A stretch of 10,231 nucleotides of DNA from Myxococcales bacterium (GCA_007131745.1 SLPX01000165.1:1-10231); one strand, 5' to 3'; positions 1 to 6,516 are shown, counted from the stretch's first letter. The notes: generated from the letters alone by a model not told the origin. Translations and numbers: made by a program.

Positions 1-1262
1 AGAAAGGTTTGATTGTAAACGCGGTTTCAAACGGTCTTTCGATGACTTTTGATTTAGCCAGGCGGGTCGCGGATACCGGTCTTGCCAACGTGGGGATTTC
101 CCTGGACGGATTGCCTGAAACCCATGAATCGATACGAGGGAAAGGTACCTTCGGGAAGCTTGAAACAGCCGTCCGGAACTTGATCCGCGCCGGGGTGCCG
201 ATTTCCGTTATGACGACATTGAATCGGGCCAACCAGGATGAACTGGAGGATATTCACGGCTTGGCCGTCCGAATGGGCGCTTCGGGATGGCGGGTCCAAC
301 TCGGAAAAGCCATGGGAAATCTTGCGGACAACAGGGCGCTTGTAATATCTCCTGAAGCATTGCGGGAAGTTGTTCCCAGGATTGCGCATATAAAGAAAAG
401 TTCTCCGATATGGGTGGATGTAGGTGATTCCATTGGATACTATGGTCCATTCGAGAAGCTTCTGCGCAAGACCCGCTGGCCAGGGATGGGTGATGTGTGG
501 GCGGGGTGCCAGGCAGGCCGCCGAGCTATCGGCATTGAAAGCGATGGGGGAATAAAGGGCTGTTTGTCTTTGCAGGCCGGTTTGAAAGATTCTAATGGAC
601 GGGATCCTTTCAGGGAAGGGACAGTCCGGGAGCGACGTCTTGCCGATATTTGGTTCGATCCGGAGGCTTTTTCCTACAACAGGCGTCAAACTCTTGGCGA
701 CCTTTCGGGCGAATGCAGGAAATGTCGTTACGCGCGCCGCTGTCGTGGGGGCGCCAAGTGTGTCTCAGCGGCTGCTGTCGGAAGGTTGGGTGAAGATCCA
801 TACTGTTACCACGCAGTGACCGCGGCCGCTGCTCGCAGAGAATCGAGGAACGGGATTGCCGCGAAATTATCTCAAAAAGCCGCAGCCGCTATGGTCGGTC
901 TGGGCTTGGGTCTGGGCGGCGCGTGCTTGGGAGGGTGCATGGACCGGTCGATAGGTCCTGATGATGAGCATTGGGAAACTGTTGATGCAGGGGCCGTGGA
1001 ACAGGACGCTGAACCTCCTATTCAGGTGGATTACGGAGTGTTTCCAGAGTATGACGGCGGTGCGTACGAAGACGACGCTGAGCCGCCTGTCTATCCCGAA
1101 TACGGCGTGATGGTTCCAGAAGACGGGGGAGTTTCAGAGGTTGACGCTGAACCTCCAAGCCAGGTGGATTACGGGGTGTTTCCGGAGTATGACGCGGGCG
1201 CGTACGATGATGATGCCGAGCCGCCTGTCTATCCTGAATACGGTGATATTCCGCCGAATTGA
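1..1262 (+). CDS. Radical SAM/SPASM peptide maturase, 5'-truncated by the window edge, with fused lipobox and YGV-repeat tail
   Basis: The frame is already open at base 3, so the true start and the radical SAM CxxxCxxC cluster motif lie outside the window. Residues are numbered from the codon at 9. Residues 1-130 show the radical SAM barrel: SNG, VGISLDG, a HESIRGKGTFG segment, then MTTLNRANQDEL. The SPASM cysteines are C167, then G180-x4-C185, C236-x2-C239-x5-C245-x5-C251, and C266; this is close to the canonical pattern for two auxiliary Fe-S clusters. Such enzymes usually modify ribosomally made peptides or proteins. After C266 the frame continues through an Arg/Lys-containing linker (276-290) and a hydrophobic AAAAMVGLGLGLGGACLGGC stretch (291-310). 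It then ends in an acidic tail of four 23-residue repeats (333-417) carrying VDYGVFPEY or VYPEYG. The tail is not part of known SPASM domains and could be a fused substrate. The enzyme class is firm; the substrate idea is inference. Confidence 0.9.
   Translation, partial: KGLIVNAVSNGLSMTFDLARRVADTGLANVGISLDGLPETHESIRGKGTFGKLETAVRNLIRAGVPISVMTTLNRANQDELEDIHGLAVRMGASGWRVQLGKAMGNLADNRALVISPEALREVVPRIAHIKKSSPIWVDVGDSIGYYGPFEKLLRKTRWPGMGDVWAGCQAGRRAIGIESDGGIKGCLSLQAGLKDSNGRDPFREGTVRERRLADIWFDPEAFSYNRRQTLGDLSGECRKCRYARRCRGGAKCVSAAAVGRLGEDPYCYHAVTAAAARRESRNGIAAKLSQKAAAAMVGLGLGLGGACLGGCMDRSIGPDDEHWETVDAGAVEQDAEPPIQVDYGVFPEYDGGAYEDDAEPPVYPEYGVMVPEDGGVSEVDAEPPSQVDYGVFPEYDAGAYDDDAEPPVYPEYGDIPPN
1005..1259 (+). 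repeat. Tandem 23-codon (69-bp) repeats, arranged as two 138-bp pairs
   Basis: Four in-frame units each begin DAEPP: residues 333-355, 356-378, 379-401 and 402-417 (the last cut short by the stop). Units 1 and 3 share DAEPPxQVDYGVFPEYD; units 2 and 4 share DAEPPVYPEYG. The order is A-B-A'-B', so a 46-residue (138-bp) duplication lies over an older 23-residue one. The two 138-bp halves (1005-1142 and 1143-1259) are also very similar at DNA level, which suggests a fairly recent duplication. Each unit keeps a Y-G dipeptide and surrounding Asp/Glu and Pro. The region is extremely acidic and probably unstructured. Confidence 0.9.
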
Positions 1263-1333
1263 GGATTCGTATTGTTCTTAGCGCAATGTTTGGCGCGGGC
1301 GATGGATCCGCGTTGGAATCCTTAAGTTGCTTT

Positions 1334-2533
1334 TTAGTCCCGATGGATGAAAACTCGGTTCTTTCCGGCCTTTTTGGCTTCGTAGACCGCTTGGTCGGTG
1401 GATGCCAGTAAATCTCCGGGTTGCTTGTGCAACCCGTTCCTGCATGCGACTCCGATAGAGACTGATGTTGAAAAACCATTTTGGCCGAAACGGGTTGAAT
1501 TGACCCCGGTTAGAATGTGCTCTGCGATCAGAGCGGCATGGTCGGCCGTAGCGCCTGGAAGAAGAACCGCCAACTCGTCGCCTCCGTACCTGGCTGCAAT
1601 GTCGCCTCTTCTAATCCGGCTCTTGATGATATTCCCTATTGCCCGCAATACATCGTCACCGGCAAGATGGCCGTGGGTGTCGTTTATGCTCTTAAAATCG
1701 TCAAGATCTATGAAAAGGATTGAAAGAGGGGTTGATCGTTCCCCGGCTTCATTGAATTTCCGCTCAAGCACCGTATCGAAAATACGACGGTTTGCCAAAC
1801 CCGTAAGTCCGTCCTGTTCCGCCATGCGACGGATTCGCTCATGGAGGCGAGCCCGTTCCACCGCGATTGCGGCCAGGTTCGCCAGGGACGACACTTCGCG
1901 GACATCTTCTGTTGTAACCGGTCGAAGATTATAAGCATTGTCGCACACCAACACACCGCTGATTTTGTCTGATATGAGCAAGGGCGCCATCAATAAGTTG
2001 CAGAGTTTTATCGATGTTGACTCGATTGGAATATCCATATTGTTTCGGATAATCGGTGCCTTTTCGGAAAACACTGTTTGCAGGAGAGAGACAAACGAAT
2101 CCGGTAGCTCGTTTCGTTCCGGGGGCAGCAAGAAAGACAACCGACCGATTTCCCTGCTCAGGGCCGAAGCCCGATCGTCGGAGTAAAGAACTTCGTAGCG
2201 TTGCATGAGAGTTTTTAGATCGAAAGGATGTTTTTTCATTTCCTCCCAGATGCGGTGAGCTTCTTCCGAGTTTCCTGGTCCTATAGCCATTCGTCCCTGC
2301 AGAAAACGCCGGCCCTCGTCGACGAGAAAAAGAAAGGCCCGGTTGAAGCGGAGTCCGTCTCCGGCCGTGATTCCTGACAAGATGACATATAGGATGCGTT
2401 TGAGTTCCAGGGTTTCCAACATCGCCCGGGTCAAAGTGAGCTGGAAGTCCGGATCCCGGGCTGTGGATTTTTCATCCGGCTTGGATGGTTGTTCGACATA
2501 ATTAGTCATCGACTGAAGATCTACACGATTCAC
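1334..2533 (-). CDS. GAF-GGDEF diguanylate cyclase
   Basis: This 399-residue protein is predicted to make cyclic di-GMP from two GTP molecules. Residues 31-225 form a GAF-like sensor region, with LTLTRAMLETLELKRILYVIL at its start and PLLISDKISGVLVCDN near its end. The cyclase domain begins at DGLTGLANRR (241-250) and includes FIDLDDFKSIND with the metal ligand D276. The signature is RYGGDEL (315-321), with Leu in place of the usual final Phe. An inhibitory I-site RxxD (R308-D311) sits exactly five residues before GGDEL, so product feedback is likely. No transmembrane segment or signal peptide is visible, so it is probably cytoplasmic. The chosen start is GTG at 2533; ATG at 2509 is an alternative, and neither has a convincing Shine-Dalgarno. 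It converges with the radical SAM gene (71-bp gap) and diverges from the release-factor gene. Confidence 0.93.
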   Translation of the reverse strand: MNRVDLQSMTNYVEQPSKPDEKSTARDPDFQLTLTRAMLETLELKRILYVILSGITAGDGLRFNRAFLFLVDEGRRFLQGRMAIGPGNSEEAHRIWEEMKKHPFDLKTLMQRYEVLYSDDRASALSREIGRLSFLLPPERNELPDSFVSLLQTVFSEKAPIIRNNMDIPIESTSIKLCNLLMAPLLISDKISGVLVCDNAYNLRPVTTEDVREVSSLANLAAIAVERARLHERIRRMAEQDGLTGLANRRIFDTVLERKFNEAGERSTPLSILFIDLDDFKSINDTHGHLAGDDVLRAIGNIIKSRIRRGDIAARYGGDELAVLLPGATADHAALIAEHILTGVNSTRFGQNGFSTSVSIGVACRNGLHKQPGDLLASTDQAVYEAKKAGKNRVFIHRD

Positions 2534-2635
2534 CGAGTGTCTGCAATGCCATATAGTGACAAGTTATAGCTCTTGACCCTTTCATGGCGTTTGCATTAGT
2601 TTGATCCGGTTGTTTGGAAAAATTAATAGTGACAG

Positions 2636-2643
2636 AGAAGGGA
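2636..2643 (+). promoter_or_regulatory. Shine-Dalgarno that sets the start of the baeRF gene
   Basis: AGAAGGGA lies eight bases before ATG 2652. This supports 2652 over the in-frame TTG at 2601, which has no such signal and would add 17 residues unlike the family's N terminus. Confidence 0.75.
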
Positions 2644-2651
2644 CTGCTTCG

Positions 2652-3815
2652 ATGAATACACAGTTAAATACACAAGGAAAACATGGTTATGTGACCGAAT
2701 TCCTGGGCAAACATGAATCTCCCTGCCTTTCGCTTTATCAGCCGACGTTCAGGCATTTCCCGGAAAACCAGCAGGATCCGATCAGGTTCAAGAATCTTAT
2801 CAAGGTTCTGGAGGAGTTGTTGCTTCAAAAGTACAAGAAATCCTTTGTGCGGAGTTTGCTTGAACCGTACCGGAGTTTGGCGGACAGGCGAGATTTCTGG
2901 AACCACATGCTTGATGGACTCGCCGTGCTGGGTGGTCCCGGTATTTTCAGGGTGATCAAGTTGCAGCGCACTGTTTCGGAAAGGGCGATTGTGGCGGACA
3001 CCTTTCACATCAAACCGCTGTTGCGTTCCTTGCAAGCAACTGATCGTTACCAGGTGCTCGGCCTGGACAGGCAGGAAATAAAGCTTTTTGAAGGCACCAG
3101 GCATGCATTGGATGAAATAGAACCAGCGCCGGGAGTGCCGCGAACGATTACCGAGGCTCTTGGGGATGAACTCACCGAACCTCACCAGACAGTGGGATCC
3201 TATGGCATGGGCGCAGGTAAAACTGCCATGAGACATGGGCATGGGGGAAAGAAAGACGAATTGGACAAGGACGTGGAAAGGTTTTTTCGCGCGATAGACA
3301 GGGCTGTTCTGGAACATCATTCCAAGCAATCCGGATTGCCTTTGTACTTGGCAGCGTTGCCGGAATACCATGGTTTGTTTCGCGAGGTGAGTCACAATCC
3401 ATACCTGGCGGCGGAAAGCATTGACATACACCCCGACGCGCTGGAACGTGACGCGTTCCGGGAACGCGTCTGGCGGGCGGTCGAACCCCGGCACAAAGCC
3501 CGCCTTGCTGAATTGGTGGAAGAATTCGGAAAGGCCCGGGCTAAAGGCCTGGGTGCCTCGGATCCCGCAGAAGTTGCGGCCGCGGCAGTAACCGCACGGA
3601 TAGGGACCTTGTTGATTGAAGACGATAGGCAGATTCCCGGTCAAATCGATGAAACGACCGGCAGGGTGGAATTCGACGATATTGATCATCCGGAGATGGA
3701 TGATTTGCTGGACGAACTGGGAGAGCTGGTTCTGAAAATGGGCGGCAGGGTTCTTATTGTGCCGGCGGAACAGATGCCTTCTAATACCGGGCTGGCTGCG
3801 ATTTACAGGTATTGA
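2652..3815 (+). CDS. Bacterial archaeo-eukaryotic release factor-like protein, baeRF family 3
   Basis: A 387-residue protein. It contains stretches I recognise from the baeRF family 3 proteins, bacterial relatives of eRF1/aRF1: LSLYQPTFRHFPENQQDPIR near the N terminus (residues 27-46), HGHGGKKDE (195-203) followed by ERFFRAIDRAVLEHH, LPLYLAALPEYHGLFREVSH (229-248), and a C-terminal RVLIVPAEQMPSNTGLAAIY. Comparative work has linked these families to ribosome rescue or translation quality control, but their biochemical role is not settled. The HGHGGKKDE loop lies about where the peptidyl-tRNA-hydrolysing GGQ loop would be, and a true GGQ is absent. No signal peptide or membrane segment is seen, so it should be cytoplasmic. 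The Lnt-like gene follows after 25 bases with its own Shine-Dalgarno, suggesting co-transcription. The family call is from recognition, not a search. Confidence 0.82.
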   Translation: MNTQLNTQGKHGYVTEFLGKHESPCLSLYQPTFRHFPENQQDPIRFKNLIKVLEELLLQKYKKSFVRSLLEPYRSLADRRDFWNHMLDGLAVLGGPGIFRVIKLQRTVSERAIVADTFHIKPLLRSLQATDRYQVLGLDRQEIKLFEGTRHALDEIEPAPGVPRTITEALGDELTEPHQTVGSYGMGAGKTAMRHGHGGKKDELDKDVERFFRAIDRAVLEHHSKQSGLPLYLAALPEYHGLFREVSHNPYLAAESIDIHPDALERDAFRERVWRAVEPRHKARLAELVEEFGKARAKGLGASDPAEVAAAAVTARIGTLLIEDDRQIPGQIDETTGRVEFDDIDHPEMDDLLDELGELVLKMGGRVLIVPAEQMPSNTGLAAIYRY

Positions 3816-3829
3816 ACCGGATCCTGATG

Positions 3830-3835
3830 AAAGGG
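3830..3835 (+). promoter_or_regulatory. Shine-Dalgarno that sets the start of the Lnt-like gene
   Basis: AAAGGG sits five bases before ATG 3841. It supports this start over the longer frame from 3757, which would overlap the release-factor gene by 59 bases and add 28 residues before the membrane segments. Confidence 0.75.
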
Positions 3836-3840
3836 TTGAG

Positions 3841-5298
3841 ATGTCGAGTTTTTTCTGCCGCAATTTCACCCCGAAAAATCTACTGCCCCTGCTTCTTGGT
3901 TCGGTTAGCGGCATTCTGCTGTTTATCACTGATTTTCCGGTTCATGCGTGGTGGCTTCAAATTGCGGCCTTTTTGCCCTGGCTTTGGTCCCTTGCAGATC
4001 GTCGTCCCGGCTGGGTTGTCGGAGCGCTTTCAGGCGCTGCTCTTGGATTGTTTTACACGGGGCCTCTAGCGTTTTTGCTGGAGTTTCATTTTTTGATGGC
4101 GGCCGGTTTGGTTCTGTACCTGACTTTTTTCTGGGCGGTTACGGGAGCTGCAGCGGGCTGGTTTTTCTGCAATACGGAAAAAATTCCGGGCAAGGCAGTC
4201 GGAGCGGCAATCGCAACGGCTTGCGCAGGCGTGTTGGTCGAGTGGCTGAATGTATCCTTGATTCCGGTCTGGGGCACGGCCCAGGTGTTTACAAGAGTGT
4301 GGAGCGTGTTTCCGTACGCTGTTCAGATTACCTCGGTGACCGGAGTTTTGGGTCTTGTCTGGTTTGTTTTTGCGGTGCAGGCACTTGTTGTGACCCTGCT
4401 ACTTTCCGGCATCCGGCGTAAGCCCGGAGTGATTGCTCTTGTTGTAATCATAGTTGGGTTTGCCGGGGGAAACGCACTGCTCTTGCCCCGAAAGACATTG
4501 GGTGAAATTAATGTGGCGGCTGCAGGCTGGACTTGCAAAGATTTGCCGGATGGACGGGATACCCACTGGCGGACGACTTGGGATGAGATATGTAAACCTC
4601 TTATCGATGAAGCAGTAGCACAAGGCGCCCGCCTTGTTGTGACTCCGGAAGTCGGATTTAGAATCTGGGAAGAAGATGTAGTAGAAGATTTTCTGGCCGT
4701 TATAAAAAGCGAGGCGCGCAAACAACAGATTTTTCTGGTGGTCGGCTGGTTTGACCACGGCGGCGACAAGAACCGGATGGTTTTCATTGATGACCAGGGT
4801 GTCGTTCGTGGTGAATACCTCAAGACTCATCTGATAATGGGGTTGGAAAACTACACGGCCGGCGATGGCACTTTGTTTGTCACCGACATCGAAGGTTTCC
4901 GGCTCGGCGGCATGATCTGCCAGGATGACAATTTTACCGATCTTTCAAGGGGCTATGGCAGAAAAAAGACGCATATTGTCGGGGTGCCTACATACGACTG
5001 GGAGCAAGTGGCTGATTACCATTTTGAAAACTCGGTGTTTCGCGGTGTCGAAAGCCGATATGCCATAGTCCGCGCTGCCCTGAACGGGCACAGCGCGATC
5101 ATAAACGCGCGCGGGGAGGTCCTTTCTCGCGTGAATCATTTTAAGCAGGGACCAGCTGTAGTGACAGCGGTGACTAAGATTTATCCTCCCGGTTCTTTCT
5201 ATTCGAGATTCGGGAACTGGATAGCGATACCCTCCCTGTTGTGGCTGCTTGGGGTGGTGGTATTCAGGTTCAGGCCTCAGTCTTCCCAGGGCGGATGA
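3841..5298 (+). CDS. Apolipoprotein N-acyltransferase-like membrane protein (Lnt family)
   Basis: A 485-residue protein with an Lnt layout. About six hydrophobic segments fill residues 13-215, a nitrilase-type domain spans roughly 222-450, and a final membrane helix lies near 462-477. The catalytic triad can be placed: Glu270 in TPEVGF, Lys328 in YLKTHLIMG, and Cys360 in GGMICQDDNF, with Glu336 of GLENY matching the conserved Glu after the Lys. Lnt transfers an acyl chain from phospholipid to the N-terminal Cys of apolipoproteins on the periplasmic face of the inner membrane. The Cys is followed by QDD instead of the usual YE, and the NDxWFG-like loop is replaced by PTYDW, so this is a divergent member and could have another acyl acceptor. 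The last seven codons lie within the 72-bp direct repeat shared with the giant gene. It probably forms an operon with the release factor-like gene. Confidence 0.83.
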   Translation: MSSFFCRNFTPKNLLPLLLGSVSGILLFITDFPVHAWWLQIAAFLPWLWSLADRRPGWVVGALSGAALGLFYTGPLAFLLEFHFLMAAGLVLYLTFFWAVTGAAAGWFFCNTEKIPGKAVGAAIATACAGVLVEWLNVSLIPVWGTAQVFTRVWSVFPYAVQITSVTGVLGLVWFVFAVQALVVTLLLSGIRRKPGVIALVVIIVGFAGGNALLLPRKTLGEINVAAAGWTCKDLPDGRDTHWRTTWDEICKPLIDEAVAQGARLVVTPEVGFRIWEEDVVEDFLAVIKSEARKQQIFLVVGWFDHGGDKNRMVFIDDQGVVRGEYLKTHLIMGLENYTAGDGTLFVTDIEGFRLGGMICQDDNFTDLSRGYGRKKTHIVGVPTYDWEQVADYHFENSVFRGVESRYAIVRAALNGHSAIINARGEVLSRVNHFKQGPAVVTAVTKIYPPGSFYSRFGNWIAIPSLLWLLGVVVFRFRPQSSQGG

Positions 5299-5347
5299 TC
5301 CGCGCAGCAGCGGAATCCTATGTCATAGTATAAGAACTCGGGTTTGG
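5276..5347 (-). pseudogene. Headless remnant of the giant gene's 3' end; left copy of the 72-bp direct repeat
   Basis: This stretch matches 6517-6588 at 69 of 72 positions, with differences at 5295, 5331 and 5343. Read on the minus strand it encodes KPEFLYYDIGFRCCADHP followed by PWED and a stop (TGA at 5279-5277), versus NPEFFYYDIGFRCCADHP and PWED in the giant protein. Of the three changes, one is synonymous and two alter residues (F to L, N to K). Homology stops abruptly after 5347, three bases before the candidate -35 of the XRE gene, so the remnant has no body. On the plus strand the same bases encode the end of the Lnt-like protein (QSSQGG and stop). Confidence 0.88.
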
Positions 5348-5349
5348 AG

Positions 5350-5378
5350 TGGACAAGGTAATATATTACGCATAATAT
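5350..5378 (+). promoter_or_regulatory. Candidate sigma70-type promoter for the XRE-nucleotidyltransferase pair
   Basis: TGGACA (5350-5355, five of six matches to TTGACA), a 17-base spacer, then TAATAT (5373-5378, four of six matches to TATAAT). The -10 lies inside the palindrome. Transcription would begin about 5384-5386, only a few bases before ATG 5389, so the mRNA would be leaderless or nearly so. This fits the absence of any Shine-Dalgarno. Position is predicted only. Confidence 0.5.
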
Positions 5379-5390
5379 ATTATGCGTAAT
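5365..5390. promoter_or_regulatory. Perfect 26-bp palindrome, probable XRE autoregulatory operator
   Basis: The half-site ATTACGCATAATA (5365-5377) is followed immediately by its exact reverse complement (5378-5390), with no mismatch and no spacer. The right end includes the A and T of the XRE start codon, and the centre covers the candidate -10. A dimeric HTH protein bound here would block the promoter and the translation start. Autoregulation by the adjacent XRE protein is inferred from position and from the habit of such antitoxin-type regulators. Confidence 0.75.
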
Positions 5391-5943
5391 GTCTTTATTG
5401 GATCACATAAGAAAAACCCGCAGGTCTTTGGGATTATCCCAGGCGGAGTTGAGCCGTATGTCAGGGGTCAGCCTGCCGACGATTCAGAACATCGAAAGGG
5501 GAGTGGCCAATCCATCGTTTTCAACATTGCAGAGTTTGCTGGATGCGCTGGGACTGCGGCTGAATGTTGAAGGTGAACCGGTTGACTGGGATACTCTGGT
5601 TTCTTGTGGATTGCCCTTGTTGCAAAATGAAACAACCGCGGTTCGTCCCAGCCGGCCGCTTTTGATCCAAAGCTTACGTCGAGCTTTGTGCGAATTGCAT
5701 GAGTATTATCAAGAAAAGGGGCGACAAGATTATCGGGACTGCAGTCAACAGGCCGGCGAATATGAACGGAAACGAGATAGTGTATGCGCCTTGTTGCTGG
5801 CGCTCAAAACTCACTATGGGAGCGTGTTTGACAAAAATTTTGCAAGACTGCGGGGAGCGCAGGAATTATTGGGCAATAATCCCACCGGCCGGATCCTCAA
5901 GTTGAGACGGATTGCTTTGAGCAGGTTGGCGGAGTATCTCTAA
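5389..5943 (+). CDS. XRE-family (Cro/C1-type HTH) regulator, antitoxin-like, with extra C-terminal domain
   Basis: A 184-residue protein. Residues 1-60 are a classic XRE helix-turn-helix: LDHIRKTRRSLGLSQAELS, MSGVSLPTIQNIERG, then ANPSFSTLQSLLDALGLRL. The C-terminal part (about 85-184) is predicted helical and rich in Arg/Glu (LLIQSLRRALCELHEYYQEK, KLRRIALSRLAEYL). I do not recognise it as a named family; it may bind the downstream nucleotidyltransferase. The start is fixed by the first in-frame ATG after an in-frame TAA at 5359. There is no Shine-Dalgarno; the palindrome and candidate -10 directly abut the start. The next gene begins four bases after its stop. It probably represses its own operon and may act as the antitoxin. 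The HTH call is firm; the antitoxin role is inferred. Confidence 0.88.
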   Translation: MSLLDHIRKTRRSLGLSQAELSRMSGVSLPTIQNIERGVANPSFSTLQSLLDALGLRLNVEGEPVDWDTLVSCGLPLLQNETTAVRPSRPLLIQSLRRALCELHEYYQEKGRQDYRDCSQQAGEYERKRDSVCALLLALKTHYGSVFDKNFARLRGAQELLGNNPTGRILKLRRIALSRLAEYL

Positions 5944-5947
5944 GGAA

Positions 5948-6496
5948 ATGAAACGCAAAACCATCAACAAAGAGACCCTATTGAAATTTATCCAAAAGGC
6001 CGAGCAGCGTTTGCAAGGCGACTGGGTCATAATCGGGGGAGCGGTCTTGCCTTTGCTCGGGGTATCCCAACGTGCCACGGTGGACATTGATATCGCCGGA
6101 CCGCCGGAATCGCCGCAATCGGAAACCTTGGTTCTCATGGAGATCGCGGACGAGCTGGGGTTGCCGGTGGAAGCGATCAATCAGGCCGGAGCATTCTTTC
6201 TTCGCAGAATCAAAGGCTGGGAGAAAATGCTGGTTCCTTTGAGATCAGTGAATCCGGAACAAACGGCTGTTTTTTTTCGACCCCAGGTGACATTGTTTGT
6301 TCTGCTCAAAATGGGACGTTTGAGCGAAACAGATCTTCAGGATTGCCTTGTTTTCATGGAATTCGCCCGCAGAAACGACGAACACCTGGATGATGTGCTT
6401 GTCAGGAAAGAGGCAAAGCGAATTCTCGCGAAAAACCCGCCGAAGGAGAAAAGAAGAAGGCTCGAGGTGTTATTGGATGCGCTCTGTTCCGCGTGA
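5948..6496 (+). CDS. Putative nucleotidyltransferase, toxin-like partner of the XRE protein
   Basis: A 182-residue protein with the core of a small polymerase-beta-fold nucleotidyltransferase: VIIGGAVLPLL (residues 27-37) followed by RATVDIDIAG (42-51), giving the GG-x(14)-DxD arrangement with D46 and D48 as likely metal ligands. A later LLKMGRLSETDLQD (119-132) resembles the Lys/Asp helix seen in AbiEii-like and DUF6036-type proteins. Related enzymes in toxin-antitoxin or abortive-infection pairs attach nucleotides to tRNA or protein; the substrate here is unknown. Its start overlaps a TAAGGA motif that includes the XRE stop codon, so the two are tightly, probably translationally, coupled. 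It ends 21 bases before the convergent stop of the giant gene. It could instead be a housekeeping or degenerate nucleotidyltransferase. The fold is likely; the toxin role is inferred from the pairing. Confidence 0.72.
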   Translation: MKRKTINKETLLKFIQKAEQRLQGDWVIIGGAVLPLLGVSQRATVDIDIAGPPESPQSETLVLMEIADELGLPVEAINQAGAFFLRRIKGWEKMLVPLRSVNPEQTAVFFRPQVTLFVLLKMGRLSETDLQDCLVFMEFARRNDEHLDDVLVRKEAKRILAKNPPKEKRRRLEVLLDALCSA

Positions 6497-6516
6497 TGGA
6501 AAATATTGGGGGGTGA

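Noticed and set aside
54..689. 211-codon open frame on the minus strand
   Set aside because: Shadow of the radical SAM frame, which has the expected SISLDG-like and SPASM motifs.
890..937. Independent small lipoprotein gene starting at the internal ATG 890
   Set aside because: No Shine-Dalgarno, no positively charged n-region after that Met, and the frame is continuous with the SPASM enzyme; kept as part of the fusion instead.
1263..1321. Inverted repeat GGATTC/GAATCC between the convergent radical SAM and GGDEF genes
   Set aside because: Arms are only six bases, about 47 bases apart, with no T-run; not a credible terminator.
2601..2629. Promoter TTGATC with a TAATAG/TTAATA -10 before the release factor-like gene
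   Set aside because: Matches to consensus are weak at both boxes and several equally poor alternatives exist nearby.
2601..2651. Upstream TTG start for the release factor-like gene
   Set aside because: No Shine-Dalgarno; the added 17 residues do not look like the family, and ATG 2652 has a good ribosome binding site.
3757..3840. Upstream start for the Lnt-like gene
   Set aside because: It would overlap the preceding gene by 59 bases and add a non-hydrophobic lead. ATG 3841 has AAAGGG five bases upstream.
2664..3929. 421-codon open frame on the minus strand
   Set aside because: It lies opposite the clearly recognisable release factor-like gene and shows no recognisable motif or start signal.
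5293..5318. Bulged hairpin just after the Lnt-like stop as a terminator
   Set aside because: The stem is followed by no T-run, and nearly the same sequence is present at 6534-6559 because it encodes the giant protein's conserved C terminus, so coding explains it.
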